Source: Microvirga ossetica (lineage in GTDB: Bacteria; Pseudomonadota; Alphaproteobacteria; Rhizobiales; Beijerinckiaceae). Taken from it: a stretch of 64,000 bases of DNA. The notes beneath the pieces were generated by a model, which saw only the letters and a list, made by a program, of their open reading frames with translations, did no database searches and was not told where the DNA came from. The stretch covers positions 3,939,501 through 4,003,500 of the forward strand of contig NZ_CP016616.1 of the NCBI RefSeq assembly GCF_002741015.1, read 5' to 3'. Shown piece after piece: positions 1 through 9,911 of this stretch. The translations under genes and the position numbers were made by a program. Numbering within the stretch: the stretch's first letter is position 1; the number at the start of each line of letters is the position of its first letter.

Positions 1-1
1 G

Positions 2-76
2 CGCGCCAAATACGCCGGCCGCATGGACTTCGCCAAGGCGAGCGGCCTCGTGAAGGATCTGCTGCCGAAGGGGTAA
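2..76 (+). CDS. GatB/YqeY domain protein, C-terminal end (partial)
   Basis: Only the last 24 codons are present; the gene starts left of the window and stops at the TAA at 74-76. The visible end (RAKYAGRMDFAKASGLVKDL) resembles the end of stand-alone GatB/YqeY-domain proteins, which close with a conserved GxxDFxKxxxLVKxxL helix. These proteins share the tRNA-binding tail domain of the GatB amidotransferase subunit; their own role is not well defined. In many rhizobia such a gene lies just before dnaG and rpoD, which fits the order here, although almost 3.9 kb now separates it from dnaG. The identification rests on a short stretch and on context. Confidence 0.72.
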   Translation, partial: RAKYAGRMDFAKASGLVKDLLPKG

Positions 77-221
77 ACCGGCTGTCACCGCGGACGGTGC
101 GCGAGTGACGATCCGGGATCGGGTGCTCTTCTCTCCCCACCTATCTCGGGCTTGCCCGAGGGTGGGGGTCGCAAAGACGGGATGCTGCGTGTCATCCAGC
201 AGGCCTCAGCGCCGATACAGC

Positions 222-345
222 CACCTCTCCCCGGTGGGGAGAGGTCGAGCGCAGCGAGGGTGAGGGGGTACAGGTCGATCCGGAGAGGGTGTAACCCCTC
301 CCCCGCGCCTCCGGCGCGACCTCTCCCGCAAGGAGAGGTGGGCTG
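222..345. repeat. Dispersed palindromic repeat, CTCTCC/GGAGAG type
   Basis: The unit has two outer hairpins. The left one is CCTCTCCCCGGTGGGGAGAGG (one base longer than 20 if written fully, arms CCTCTCC/GGAGAGG) and the right one pairs CCTCTCC with GGAGAGG around a GCAA-type loop near 330-343. Between them lies a variable spacer with GAGCGCAGCGAGGGTGAGGG. The same outer architecture recurs at 1162-1306, 3205-3357 and 11668-11816. This looks like a rhizobial intergenic mosaic element rather than a gene. Confidence 0.6.
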
Positions 346-664
346 CGCCCGTCTCGTCCAGCTCTCTCAAGCCCCACCTCGTCCCGGGGATCCACGTCTT
401 GACAGCGCAGAGGGTCGCAAGACGTGGGTGGCCGGATCGAGTCCAGCCATGACGGCGAGGGGAGTGGCGATCTTCGATGTCAAAGAGCGATGTCAAACAG
501 CCAGCACCATGGGGCCCGGAGCCGTTTGGCTCCGAGCCTTTTGGTGCGATCGAGGGTGGCGCGAAGGGCGGCCCGGCTCGATGATGCATGGTGATGATGG
601 AAGAGCCGGGAGGCCGCTTCGCGCACGGCTTTTTTAGGCGGACAGGCGGTGCCGGTTCGGTGAC

Positions 665-834
665 TGCGCCAGGCGGGAACCGCAACGTCAGCGGGGGCCT
701 GGGACCAATCCCTATTCAGCGGCACGCAGCCTGGGCCTCCCGTCGACAGGGGTGCGAGACCTGTCACGGGACCGTGCCTGCTCCCACACTGCGACGCCTC
801 GCGAGCGCGCCCCTCGTCAGGAGCAGATCCTGCG
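665..834 (-). ncRNA. Candidate structured RNA, possibly 6S RNA
   Basis: Reading leftward from about 833, the minus strand starts just below a near-consensus sigma-70 promoter (839-867) and shows no protein-coding sense. It folds well: GGCACG/CGTGCC with inner arms TCCCGT-ACAGG/CCTGT-ACGGGA (721-778), CTGCTCC/GGAGCAG (778-784 with 820-826), and CCAGGC/GCCTGG (668-673 with 696-702). A long-range pair between GCGCAGG (829-835) and CCTGGCGC (666-673) could close the molecule into a rod of about 170 nt. Length, closing stem and a GGGAGCAGGCACGGTCCCGT stretch resembling the GGTGAGCATGCTCGGTCCGT core of enterobacterial 6S RNA suggest ssrS. The usual zapA/ygfA neighbours are absent, so another structured RNA remains possible. 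I found no SRP (GGAAGGAAGCAGC), RNase P or tmRNA signatures. The 3' end is uncertain and could reach about 640. Confidence 0.45.
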
Positions 835-838
835 CAAG

Positions 839-867
839 GGTATAGCTAAGATTGGGAATGATGTCAA
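839..867 (-). promoter_or_regulatory. Near-consensus sigma-70 promoter for the minus-strand RNA
   Basis: On the minus strand a perfect TTGACA (862-867) is followed by a 17-bp spacer and TATACC (839-844). Transcription would start near 832-834 and run leftward. This is the strongest promoter-like sequence I see in the window, and no protein gene lies downstream of it on that strand, which argues for a non-coding transcript. Confidence 0.6.
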
Positions 868-1161
868 GAACAAAGTGAGAACATAACGTTGCCCGCGCTC
901 TTCCGCTCACCCCCTCCTGTCACCCTCCCACGTCATGGCCGGCCTCGTGCCGGCCATCCCGAACGGTGAGGCGCGGCGCCTTTCGCATCGAGATCCCCGG
1001 GACAAGCCCGGGGATGACGTGAGAGGATGAGGCGAACCGTCAGTGTCAGTCCCGGCCGGAGATGGCGCGGCCAGCGGAGAGAACGGGAATCCATAGCGTA
1101 GAGCGTGGGACTGGATCCCCTTCCCGGTCCTGCGGACCGCCGGGGATGACACCGGCGCTAT

Positions 1162-1306
1162 TCCCCTCTCCCGGGCGGGAGAGGGGCAGGGGTGGGGCTT
1201 TCACAAGCAAAGCGCGTCCACCCTCTCCTGCGGTGCGTCCCGCTCAGCGCCTCATCCGGCACCGGCCTGCCCTCACCCCGACCCTCTCCCGACCGGGAGA
1301 GGGAAT
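1162..1306 (-). repeat. 145-bp dispersed repeat, copy 1 (inverted relative to the copy at 11668)
   Basis: The outer hairpins are CCCCTCTCCCGGGCGGGAGA-GGGG at 1162-1186 and CCCTCTCCCGACCGGGAGAG-GG at 1280-1303. Reverse-complemented, the unit matches 11668-11816 almost base for base at its ends, including the shared inner stretch GGTCGGGGTGAGG...GCCGGTGCCGGATGA; the centres diverge. It lies in the gap upstream of the lysE-type gene. Confidence 0.75.
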
Positions 1307-1480
1307 GTCGCTTGCCCGTCGGCTGCGGATCGCCGGGCGGCGGCTCGGGATTGGGCAGTGGAGGGAGACGGGCGATGCGGCAGGCGATTTCCTGCTCGGG
1401 GTTTTCCCGCCCATCGTGTTAAGAAGGGCGACGGTTCTCCTTATCGATGAGGCATCCGCGGGAGCGGGCGACGGTGACAC

Positions 1481-2104
1481 ATGGGCCTTGAACTCTGGCT
1501 GATCTATCTCGTGTCCGCCATCGGCCTCTCGCTCACACCCGGACCCAACGGGTTGCTGTCGTTGACGCATGGAGTCTGCTACGGCTTTCGGCCGACGATC
1601 TACACCGTGCTCGGCGGGGCGCTCGGGTTCTTCATCCTCATCGCCGCGTCGCTCGCCGGCATGGGGGCCCTGCTCGCCGCCTCGGAGCAGGCCTTCACCA
1701 TCGCCAAGTGGATCGGTGCGGCCTACCTCGTCTATCTCGGCATCCGCATCTGGCGGGCGCCGGCTTCCGTCCTGGAGGTTGCCCGGCAGGAGGAGGGACC
1801 GCGCAGGGCGCGTCCGCTCTGGATGTTCAACCAGGGCTTCCTGGTGGCCGTGTCGAACCCGAAGGCGCTGATCTTCTTCGCGGCCTTCCTGCCGCAATTC
1901 ATGGTGACGGGCGTCTCCTTCACGGTTCAGCTTGCCATCTTCGGCGGCACCTTCGTCATCGTGGAGGTCCTCTACGAGCTGCTCCTTGCCGTCATGGCCG
2001 AGCGAATCGCGCCCTGGCTGACCCGCCACGGCCGATGGTTCAACCGCGCCGCCGGCGCGACTTTCGTCGGCATCGGCGCGGCGCTGACCACGGCGAGCCG
2101 CTAG
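1481..2104 (+). CDS. LysE/RhtB family translocator
   Basis: A 207-residue inner-membrane protein of the LysE/RhtB superfamily, which exports amino acids and related small molecules. The N-terminus has the family signature (LSLTPGPNGLLSLTHG, residues about 16-31). About six hydrophobic segments follow, with the usual mid-protein stretch FLVAVSNPKALIFFAAFLPQF near 121-141. Length is normal for the family. The ATG at 1481 opens the hydrophobic N-terminus directly. The substrate cannot be told from sequence. It has no obvious operon partner; the next gene starts 73 bp downstream on the same strand. Confidence 0.88.
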   Translation: MGLELWLIYLVSAIGLSLTPGPNGLLSLTHGVCYGFRPTIYTVLGGALGFFILIAASLAGMGALLAASEQAFTIAKWIGAAYLVYLGIRIWRAPASVLEVARQEEGPRRARPLWMFNQGFLVAVSNPKALIFFAAFLPQFMVTGVSFTVQLAIFGGTFVIVEVLYELLLAVMAERIAPWLTRHGRWFNRAAGATFVGIGAALTTASR

Positions 2105-2177
2105 AGGCCGCGCAGCCTCGAATTGAACGGAAAAGCCAGCTCGACCGTTATGATTCCGCAAGCGCTGCGGAGCCGCA

Positions 2178-2606
2178 ATGGACAAATTCTTCGCCAAGTT
2201 CGCCAATGCCACGGCCCATGTGGCGGGAACGCCGGCGGTGTTCCTGGCCTGCGTCGTCGTCGTGCTGGTCTGGGCCGTGTCGGGCCCCTTCTTCGGTTTC
2301 TCGGAGACGTGGCAGCTGGTGATCAATACCGGAACGACCATCGTGACCTTCCTGATGGTGTTCCTGATCCAGAACACGCAGAACCGCGACGGCGCCGCCG
2401 TGCAGACCAAGCTCGACGAACTCATCCGGTCATCGAGCGCAGACGACGTGTTCATGGGAATCGAGAAGCTGACCGACAAGGAGCTGGAAGTTCTCCACGA
2501 GCGCTGCGAGCAGATGGCCAAGGAAACCCAGGTCACCTTGCAGAAGACCAAGGCCGAACGCGCCAAGCGGGCCAGCAAGTCGGCCGAGCGACGGCGCAGT
2601 GCCTAA
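2178..2606 (+). CDS. Low-affinity iron permease family protein (small, membrane)
   Basis: A 142-residue protein with two hydrophobic segments (about 18-38 and 48-68) followed by a soluble helical tail rich in charged residues. The segment WQLVINTGTTIVTFLMVFLIQNTQNRD and the following KLDELIR match the family named after the yeast low-affinity iron permease Fet4. Bacterial members are much shorter than Fet4 and their transport function is not established. A GGAG motif sits about 9 bp before the ATG. It follows the LysE-family gene and converges on the VOC gene. Confidence 0.8.
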   Translation: MDKFFAKFANATAHVAGTPAVFLACVVVVLVWAVSGPFFGFSETWQLVINTGTTIVTFLMVFLIQNTQNRDGAAVQTKLDELIRSSSADDVFMGIEKLTDKELEVLHERCEQMAKETQVTLQKTKAERAKRASKSAERRRSA

Positions 2607-2647
2607 GGTCGGAACCATCGATCCCCGATCATCCGACCCCGGGATCG

Positions 2648-3103
2648 TCACGGGCGGCCGTCCGTGAATTGAACGAGATCCCATAGATTGCCGTATAGAT
2701 CCTCGAAGACCGCAACGATGCCGTAGGAAGCCTGTTTCGGCTCGCGGACGAAGGTGATGCCTGCCTCGATCATGGCGGCATGATCGCGCCGGAAGTCGTC
2801 GGTCCGGAGAAACAGGAAGACCCGGCCGCCGGCCTGGTTGCCGATGAACGCTTCCTGATGAGCCGTGGACGCACGCGCCAGCAGCAGCGAGGTGCCTGCG
2901 CTTCCCGGCGGCCTGACGATCACCCAGCGCTTGTCCTGCTCCGGCTGGTAGGTGTCCTCGACCAGCTCGAACCGAAGCTTGTTGACGTAAAAGTCGATGG
3001 CGTCGTCGTAGTCGCGAACGACGATGGCGATATGAGCAATGCTCTGGTTTATGGTGCCCCACCCGCTTCCAAAGCCGCAGATTGGAGTGCTGACGTTTCC
3101 CAA
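2648..3103 (-). CDS. VOC (glyoxalase/bleomycin-resistance fold) family protein
   Basis: A 151-residue single vicinal-oxygen-chelate module. The start of the fold, IAHIAIVVRDYDDAIDFYVN (residues about 22-41), and the closing FEDLYGNLWDLVQF are typical: the His of HIAIVV and the Glu of VFEDLYGN are in the usual metal-ligand places. The family includes glyoxalases, dioxygenases and resistance proteins; nothing points to one substrate. The N-terminal 20 residues are not conserved in the fold, but no better in-frame start codon is visible, so I keep the ATG at 3103. It is convergent with the iron-permease-like gene. Confidence 0.82.
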   Translation of the reverse strand: MGNVSTPICGFGSGWGTINQSIAHIAIVVRDYDDAIDFYVNKLRFELVEDTYQPEQDKRWVIVRPPGSAGTSLLLARASTAHQEAFIGNQAGGRVFLFLRTDDFRRDHAAMIEAGITFVREPKQASYGIVAVFEDLYGNLWDLVQFTDGRP

Positions 3104-3204
3104 GCAAGCAACGTCATCTTGTCATGGCGGCTCTTCATCTGCGGCCAGCCTCGTCAGGACCTGAAGGTCCGGCTCACAAATCTTAATCATCATGAGGCGC
3201 AGAC

Positions 3205-3357
3205 GCCTTCTCCCTCCCCCTTGTGGAGAGGGCTGGGGTGGGGGTGCCGGCGCCGGAGCCTGATAGGCTATCGCTCACACCCCCACCTCCAACTCCTCCC
3301 CACAAGGGGGAGGAGGGTTGCCCTCGCTTTACGAGCCAGACGCTCAGGGTGAGGGCT
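3205..3357. repeat. Dispersed palindromic repeat, CTCCCTC/GAGGGAG type
   Basis: Two imperfect hairpins (TCCCCCTTGTGGAGAGGGC near 3214-3232 and CTCCCCACAAGGGGGAGGAG near 3295-3314) bracket an AT-poor spacer, followed by GAGCCAGACGCTCAGGGTGA. Its architecture matches the repeats at 222, 1162 and 11668, but the sequence belongs to a separate subfamily. It fills most of the gap between the VOC gene and the next small gene. Confidence 0.6.
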
Positions 3358-3391
3358 GAGGAAGCAAACCGAATTTCGGGCTAGGCAGCCC

Positions 3392-3733
3392 TCAAACGCG
3401 AGCGTGGCGATCGACGCAGTCGTCGTCCAGAAGGTCGTGAAAGCTGATCCGGATCCGACTGGCGTGCCGGGTCCTATCGGCCGCGGCACCCAGACCGATC
3501 AGCACGTTCATCTCGCCCACGAGACAATCGGCACTGTCTGCCAGTCTCAGCCGGACCTGGCGATGGCGCACATGCGCCTCGAAATCGTTGAGGAGGAACA
3601 GCGTCTCGGGATCGATGTCGATGTCGACGCGGCCGAAGCGCTTTCCGTCCCCGCCGGTTGCCACTTCGAAGCCTGCCAGAAGGTGGTGGAACTCCGTCGG
3701 CCATTCGACGATGGGGTTTTGAGTAAGCGGCAT
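3392..3733 (-). CDS. Hypothetical protein (113 aa)
   Basis: I do not recognise a family. The minus-strand frame has balanced protein-like composition: soluble, acidic first half with FGRVDIDIDPETLFLLNDFE, then HVRHRQVRLRLADSADCLVG, with no signal peptide or membrane span. The overlapping plus-strand frame looks less protein-like. An AGGG motif lies about 9 bp before the ATG. It is divergent from dnaG, 214 bp away. The beta-strand-rich pattern suggests a small regulatory or structural fold, but that is a guess. Confidence 0.5.
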   Translation of the reverse strand: MPLTQNPIVEWPTEFHHLLAGFEVATGGDGKRFGRVDIDIDPETLFLLNDFEAHVRHRQVRLRLADSADCLVGEMNVLIGLGAAADRTRHASRIRISFHDLLDDDCVDRHARV

Positions 3734-3947
3734 GGATCGGCCCTGAGCTTGGAAAAACCTTTCCTGTGAAAGGCTTCTTCCTATTCAATCGACGGCCACG
3801 CTTCGGGGTTCCGTCGGAGGCGGTCTTGAGAAGCAAGACTCCTGCATCCAGCCCTGTGGATAGCGGGTACAGACAAGCGTGGCCTTGGGTTTTTAACCTC
3901 GCGGCAGCCGCTCTAGTTTATGGAGCAGGTTTGGAGATTCACGCCTC

Positions 3948-5840
3948 GTGCGCTACCCGCCCCAAATCCTCGAAGAGATCCGCGCCCGGCTTCCGACCTC
4001 GGCGGTCGTCGGCAAGCGTGTGCGGCTGAAGAAGGCAGGGCGGGAATGGAAGGGGCTGTCGCCGTTCAACGCGGAGAAGACGCCGAGCTTCTACGTGAAC
4101 GACCAGAAGCAGTTCTACCATTGCTTCTCCTCCGGAAAGCACGGGGACATCTTCACCTTCCTCATGGAGACCGAGGGGCTGTCCTTTCCCGAGGCCGTCG
4201 AGCGGCTCGCAGGCGAAGCGGGGGTGCCCCTGCCCAAGCTCTCCCGCGAGGACCGGGAAGAGGAGGTGAAGCGCAAGAGCCTTCACGACGTCATGGAGAT
4301 GGCGGCGGAGTTCTTCGAGACCTCGCTGCAGGGCCGCTTCGGGGCGAAGGCGCGGGACTACCTCGCCGGGCGCTCTTTGAGCCGCGACACGCAGGTGCGC
4401 TTCCGCATCGGTTATGCGCCGCCCGAGCGCTTCGCCCTGTGCGATCATCTCGCCGGCAAGGGCGTGAGCGTCGAGATGATGGAGGAGGCCGGGCTCGTGA
4501 TCACGGGCCAGGACGTGAAGATCCCCTACGACCGCTTCCGCGACCGGGTCATGTTTCCGATCTGCGACCTGCGCGGGCGCGTCATCGCCTTCGGCGGACG
4601 GGCCATGAGCGCCGACGTGCCGGCCAAGTATCTCAACTCGCCCGATACGCCGCTCTTCAACAAGGGGCGGCTCCTCTACAACTATCACGCCGCCCGCCAG
4701 CCGGCCCATGACCGGGGCACGGTGATCGCGGTCGAGGGCTACGTGGACGTGATCTCGCTCAGCGTCGCGGGCTTTCCCCACGCGGTCGCGCCGCTCGGCA
4801 CTGCGCTCACCGAGGATCAGCTGACCCTGCTCTGGCGTCTCGCGGAGGAGCCGATCCTCTGCTTCGACGGCGACAAGGCCGGGCAGCGGGCGGCCTATAG
4901 GGCGCTCGATGTGGCCCTGCCCAACCTGACGGCGGGCAAGTCCCTGCGCTTCGCCATGCTGCCGGAGGGCCAGGACCCCGACGATCTTGCCCGCGCCGGC
5001 GGCAGCGCCGCCGTCGAGCGGGTGCTGGCCTCGGCGCGGCCCCTCGTGGACGTGCTCTGGGCGCGCGAGCTCGAGGCGGGACCGCTCGATACGCCGGAGC
5101 GGCGGGCGGCCCTGGAGCGGCGCCTGCGCGAATCACTTGCGCTGATTCGCGACGAAACCCTCAAGCGTTACTATCGGGAGGAGGTCGAAAGCCGGCTTTC
5201 GGGCTTAAGTCCCGATACCCGTTCGGGCCGTTTCAACCGCCAGGGCGGCGGCTCCCGGCGGGACTTCCAGCGGCCCCAGCCGGTAACGCCGAGCGCCCGC
5301 CTGAGCGTGTCGCCGCTGCTCGCGCGCAACCCGCTTTTTGCCGGAAACACGGGGGAGAGCCCCCGGGAGGCGATGATCCTCTCCACGTTCCTGATCCATC
5401 CGGAACTCGTTCAAAACCACGTGGAAACCCTTGCGGATCTTGAACTTGAGGGCCGGTCCACCCAAATGGTGCGCAGTCTCCTGCTCGATGGAGCGGCGAG
5501 CGGCGAACCTGCCGATCCGGCGGTCATGAAGGCTCGATTGGAACGGGCCGGACTGACACCGGCGGCGGACAGGCTGACAGGTCTGGTCCGTCCCGGCGAC
5601 CGGTGGATGCTGGATCCGCATGCGGATCCCTTGCGGCTTGAGGACGCATTGAGGCAAGCCATCACCTTGCATCGCCGCGCACGCACGTTACATAGCGAAC
5701 TTCGATCTGCCGAGCGCGCTCTCGCCGAAGAGGACAATGAGGCCAATCTCGCCTGGCTGCGGGAGGTCCAAAACCAGCTGTCCTCCGTCGAAGGTGCCGA
5801 GGCCGACATGGACAATGCAGGGACTCTCGGGGGTCACTGA
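3948..5840 (+). CDS. dnaG: DNA primase DnaG
   Basis: A 630-residue primase that makes RNA primers for replication in complex with the DnaB helicase. N-terminal zinc-ribbon region (about 1-100), catalytic core with TOPRIM motifs AVEGYVDVISL (about 263-273) and CFDGDKAGQRAA (about 306-317), and a C-terminal helicase-interaction region after a linker near 415-470. The GTG at 3948 has a TTGGAGA Shine-Dalgarno 8-10 bp upstream and opens the conserved RYPPQILEEIRARL. The zinc ribbon is degenerate: three of the four ligands found in E. coli are replaced (Ser38, Asn41, Ser62; only Cys59 remains), while EKTPSF and FYHCFSSGKHGD are otherwise conserved. It is followed by rpoD on the same strand, 193 bp away. 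Confidence 0.97.
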   Translation: MRYPPQILEEIRARLPTSAVVGKRVRLKKAGREWKGLSPFNAEKTPSFYVNDQKQFYHCFSSGKHGDIFTFLMETEGLSFPEAVERLAGEAGVPLPKLSREDREEEVKRKSLHDVMEMAAEFFETSLQGRFGAKARDYLAGRSLSRDTQVRFRIGYAPPERFALCDHLAGKGVSVEMMEEAGLVITGQDVKIPYDRFRDRVMFPICDLRGRVIAFGGRAMSADVPAKYLNSPDTPLFNKGRLLYNYHAARQPAHDRGTVIAVEGYVDVISLSVAGFPHAVAPLGTALTEDQLTLLWRLAEEPILCFDGDKAGQRAAYRALDVALPNLTAGKSLRFAMLPEGQDPDDLARAGGSAAVERVLASARPLVDVLWARELEAGPLDTPERRAALERRLRESLALIRDETLKRYYREEVESRLSGLSPDTRSGRFNRQGGGSRRDFQRPQPVTPSARLSVSPLLARNPLFAGNTGESPREAMILSTFLIHPELVQNHVETLADLELEGRSTQMVRSLLLDGAASGEPADPAVMKARLERAGLTPAADRLTGLVRPGDRWMLDPHADPLRLEDALRQAITLHRRARTLHSELRSAERALAEEDNEANLAWLREVQNQLSSVEGAEADMDNAGTLGGH

Positions 5841-6033
5841 TGTCTCACACGTCAGGGTGCGACAGCAGGGCGGCTGCCGCAGTCCGGGCAGGGGATGGTT
5901 AACGGTTAGTCAAGCGACTCGCTGTTTATAGTCGGAATGAATTTCGGGTGGTGGAGCCTTCCAGGCTTGCCGCCCATTCGCGCATCGCAGGTCCTGTAGG
6001 GGGGATGGGCGAAGCGCTGGAGTTGAGCAAAGC

Positions 6034-8031
<1,998 letters not shown>

Positions 8032-8040
8032 AGCAGGTTC

Positions 8041-8069
8041 AAAGGCGGGTTTCACGACCCGCCTTTTTC
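8041..8069. terminator. Bidirectional terminator between rpoD and the MgtC-family gene
   Basis: GGCGGGT/ACCCGCC arms enclose a 6-base loop, with AAA on the left and TTTTT on the right, so the hairpin can end transcription of rpoD (plus) and of the convergent gene (minus). It lies 10 bp after the rpoD stop and 4 bp from the stop of the opposing gene. Confidence 0.88.
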
Positions 8070-8072
8070 ATG

Positions 8073-9332
8073 TCAACCGAAGAAGGCGAAGGCCGTTCCG
8101 CCCGCCGCGATGGCGGCGGCGCTCGCCGCCGAGACGATCCAGCCGGCCTTCATTCCCCCTAAGCTCACCGTCATCCCGGCCTTCACGACCGTGTTCACCG
8201 CCGCGGCGATGCCGATGCCGAGCGCTGCGGTCGCAAGGCCGATGCCGTTATTCGCCAGTCGCGCCAGCGAGAGCGTGATGGCATCCACATCGGCGATGCC
8301 GGAGAGGATCGCCAGAACGGTGATGCCGGCATTGCCCACGGATGTGCTGATCACCTTCGCCAGCAGGCTGATCACCGTGATCAAACCGGCGAGCTTCAAC
8401 GCGGTGCCGAGCTCGAAGGGGCTCTTCATGGAAAGCTGCGGATGCTCGCTGCGTCCTCTGCCGTGGGTGAAGAACAGCAGGCCTGCGGTCGCGATCATCA
8501 CGAGGCCTGCCGCGCCGAGGGGCCATGCGAGCGGGAGGAGAAGTTCCCGGTTCAGGGCGCTCGCCACGACCAGCACGCGGGCGACCATCACCGAACCCGA
8601 CAGAAGGATGCCGCCGGCGAGCAGCGGGCTCGCATCCGGATGCTCGCGCGCCATGCGGGCGAGGGTGAGCGTGGTGGCGGTGGAGGAGGCGAGGCCGCCT
8701 GCGAGCGCCGCAAGCGCCACGCCGGCCTGGCTCCCCATGATCTTGACCGCGATGTAGCCGGCGAAGGACACCGCCGCGATGATGATGGCGAGCAGCCAGA
8801 TCTCCGATGGGTTGACGGAATCCCATGGATCGACGGTCCGGTCCGGCAGCAGCGGCAGCGCCAGGAACGTCATGGCGAGCAGGATCAGCGCGGAGCGGAT
8901 CTCCAGCCAGGTCAGCCGCCGCAGCCACTGGTGCAGCGGCCGCTTCAGCGCGAGGATGAGGGTGACGACCACGCCAGCTGCGATCGCAACCTGAAGCTCG
9001 CCGAGCACCGCATAGGCGCCGAGGGCGAAGGTGATGAGCCCTGCCACGACGCCGGTGACGCTGAAGTTGCCCTCCGCCTTCGCCTCCAGCCAGGAGAAGG
9101 CGGTGAAGGCCAGGGAAAATCCGAGAAACGAGAGGGCGAGGAAGGCGGCATCGGTATGGCTCGTCAGGACGGCCGACAGGGCGCCGAGCAGGGCGACCAG
9201 CGTGTAGGTGCGCAGGCCCGCGGTGCGCTCTCCCTCCGCCTCGTCCCGCTGCTGCCAGCCGCGCTCCAGGCCGACGAGCAGGCCGATGGCGAGGGCGACC
9301 GCCAGGCGAAAGAAGAGAGAGGTATCGTCCAT
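8073..9332 (-). CDS. MgtC/SapB family protein with DUF4010 domain
   Basis: A 419-residue multi-span inner-membrane protein. The N-terminal part (about 5-140) has the MgtC/SapB signature LAVALAIGLLVGLERGWQQR followed by RTYTLVALLGALSA. The C-terminal two-thirds is the DUF4010 membrane domain with about eight further hydrophobic segments (for example GLASSTATTLTLARMARE near 230-247). The function of this fused family is unknown; MgtC itself affects magnesium homeostasis and the ATP synthase. It stands alone, convergent with rpoD and divergent from the CidA/LrgA gene. Confidence 0.87.
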   Translation of the reverse strand: MDDTSLFFRLAVALAIGLLVGLERGWQQRDEAEGERTAGLRTYTLVALLGALSAVLTSHTDAAFLALSFLGFSLAFTAFSWLEAKAEGNFSVTGVVAGLITFALGAYAVLGELQVAIAAGVVVTLILALKRPLHQWLRRLTWLEIRSALILLAMTFLALPLLPDRTVDPWDSVNPSEIWLLAIIIAAVSFAGYIAVKIMGSQAGVALAALAGGLASSTATTLTLARMAREHPDASPLLAGGILLSGSVMVARVLVVASALNRELLLPLAWPLGAAGLVMIATAGLLFFTHGRGRSEHPQLSMKSPFELGTALKLAGLITVISLLAKVISTSVGNAGITVLAILSGIADVDAITLSLARLANNGIGLATAALGIGIAAAVNTVVKAGMTVSLGGMKAGWIVSAASAAAIAAGGTAFAFFG

Positions 9333-9509
9333 CCGGCTTTTCGCCCTCCGTGCCCTTTGACCGTGCTCCTCCGGTTCGTATCATGGTCAAGCTTGGCGCA
9401 ACAATGCCGGCCCGATCTGTCGGAGGCGGGCGCTTTGCATCGGACCGCGGCCATTATACCAGGGGCTCCGCACCCGCGTTATCGCGCGGCCGGATAGAGA
9501 GGCTTTTCC

Positions 9510-9911
9510 ATGATCTTCGGTCTGACCGTCATCCTCCTCTGCCAGCTCCTCGGCGAGGTCGTCGCCCGCGGGGTCGGCTGGCCGCTGCCCGGTCCGGTGC
9601 TCGGGATGCTTTTTCTCCTCGTCTTCCTGAGCCTGCGCGACAGCGTCGCGAAAAAGGTGCCCGAACTCGGCAAGACCCTCGACTCGACGGGCAAGGGGCT
9701 TCTGGCGCATCTCTCGCTGCTCTTCATTCCCGCGAGCGTCGGCGTGGTTCAGCGGCTCGACGTGCTGGCGGATTACGGCACCGGCCTTGCCGTCGCGCTC
9801 GTCGTATCGACCTTCGTGACCCTGGTCGTGACGGTGGTGACCTTCGTCGTGGTGTCGCGCTTGAGCGGCTCGTCGATGGAATCCGCGGAGGAGGGCAAAG
9901 CCCGTGACTGA
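9510..9911 (+). CDS. CidA/LrgA family protein
   Basis: A 133-residue membrane protein of the holin-like CidA/LrgA family, with four hydrophobic segments and the family pattern GVGWPLPGPVLGMLFLLVFL (about 26-45). GAGAGG precedes the ATG at normal spacing. It overlaps the next gene, of the LrgB family, by 8 bp, so the two are translationally coupled. In other bacteria such pairs affect murein hydrolase activity, programmed lysis, or export of small organic acids such as pyruvate; the role here is unknown. Confidence 0.9.
   Translation: MIFGLTVILLCQLLGEVVARGVGWPLPGPVLGMLFLLVFLSLRDSVAKKVPELGKTLDSTGKGLLAHLSLLFIPASVGVVQRLDVLADYGTGLAVALVVSTFVTLVVTVVTFVVVSRLSGSSMESAEEGKARD

Larger units (their letters stand above)
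77..1480. other. 1.4-kb intergenic region packed with palindromic repeats
   Basis: I see no credible protein gene here: the open frames are repeat-derived and have no matching family. The region holds several palindromes: CTCGGGCTTGCCCGAG near 148-163, the pair CCACGTCTTG/CAAGACGTGG near 390-427, GGAGCC-GTTT-adjacent hairpins near 517-534, and a GGCCGG...CCGGCC/CCCGGG-rich unit at about 918-1023. Two copies of ATGTCAAA lie 13 bp apart at 477 and 490. An 8-bp inverted repeat (CCCGGCTC/GAGCCGGG, about 571-610) followed by a weak GCCG/CGGC hairpin and TTTTTT ending near 636 could terminate plus-strand transcription. Two larger repeat units and a likely minus-strand RNA gene are listed separately. 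Confidence 0.7.

Noticed and set aside
152..845. Several overlapping open frames in the left intergenic region
   Set aside because: They are made of palindromic repeat sequence, overlap each other on both strands, and lack ribosome-binding sites or recognisable domains.
3855..3863. TGTGGATAG, one mismatch from a DnaA box, near dnaG
   Set aside because: A single imperfect box with no AT-rich unwinding element or cluster of boxes does not make an origin, and expected chance frequency is high.
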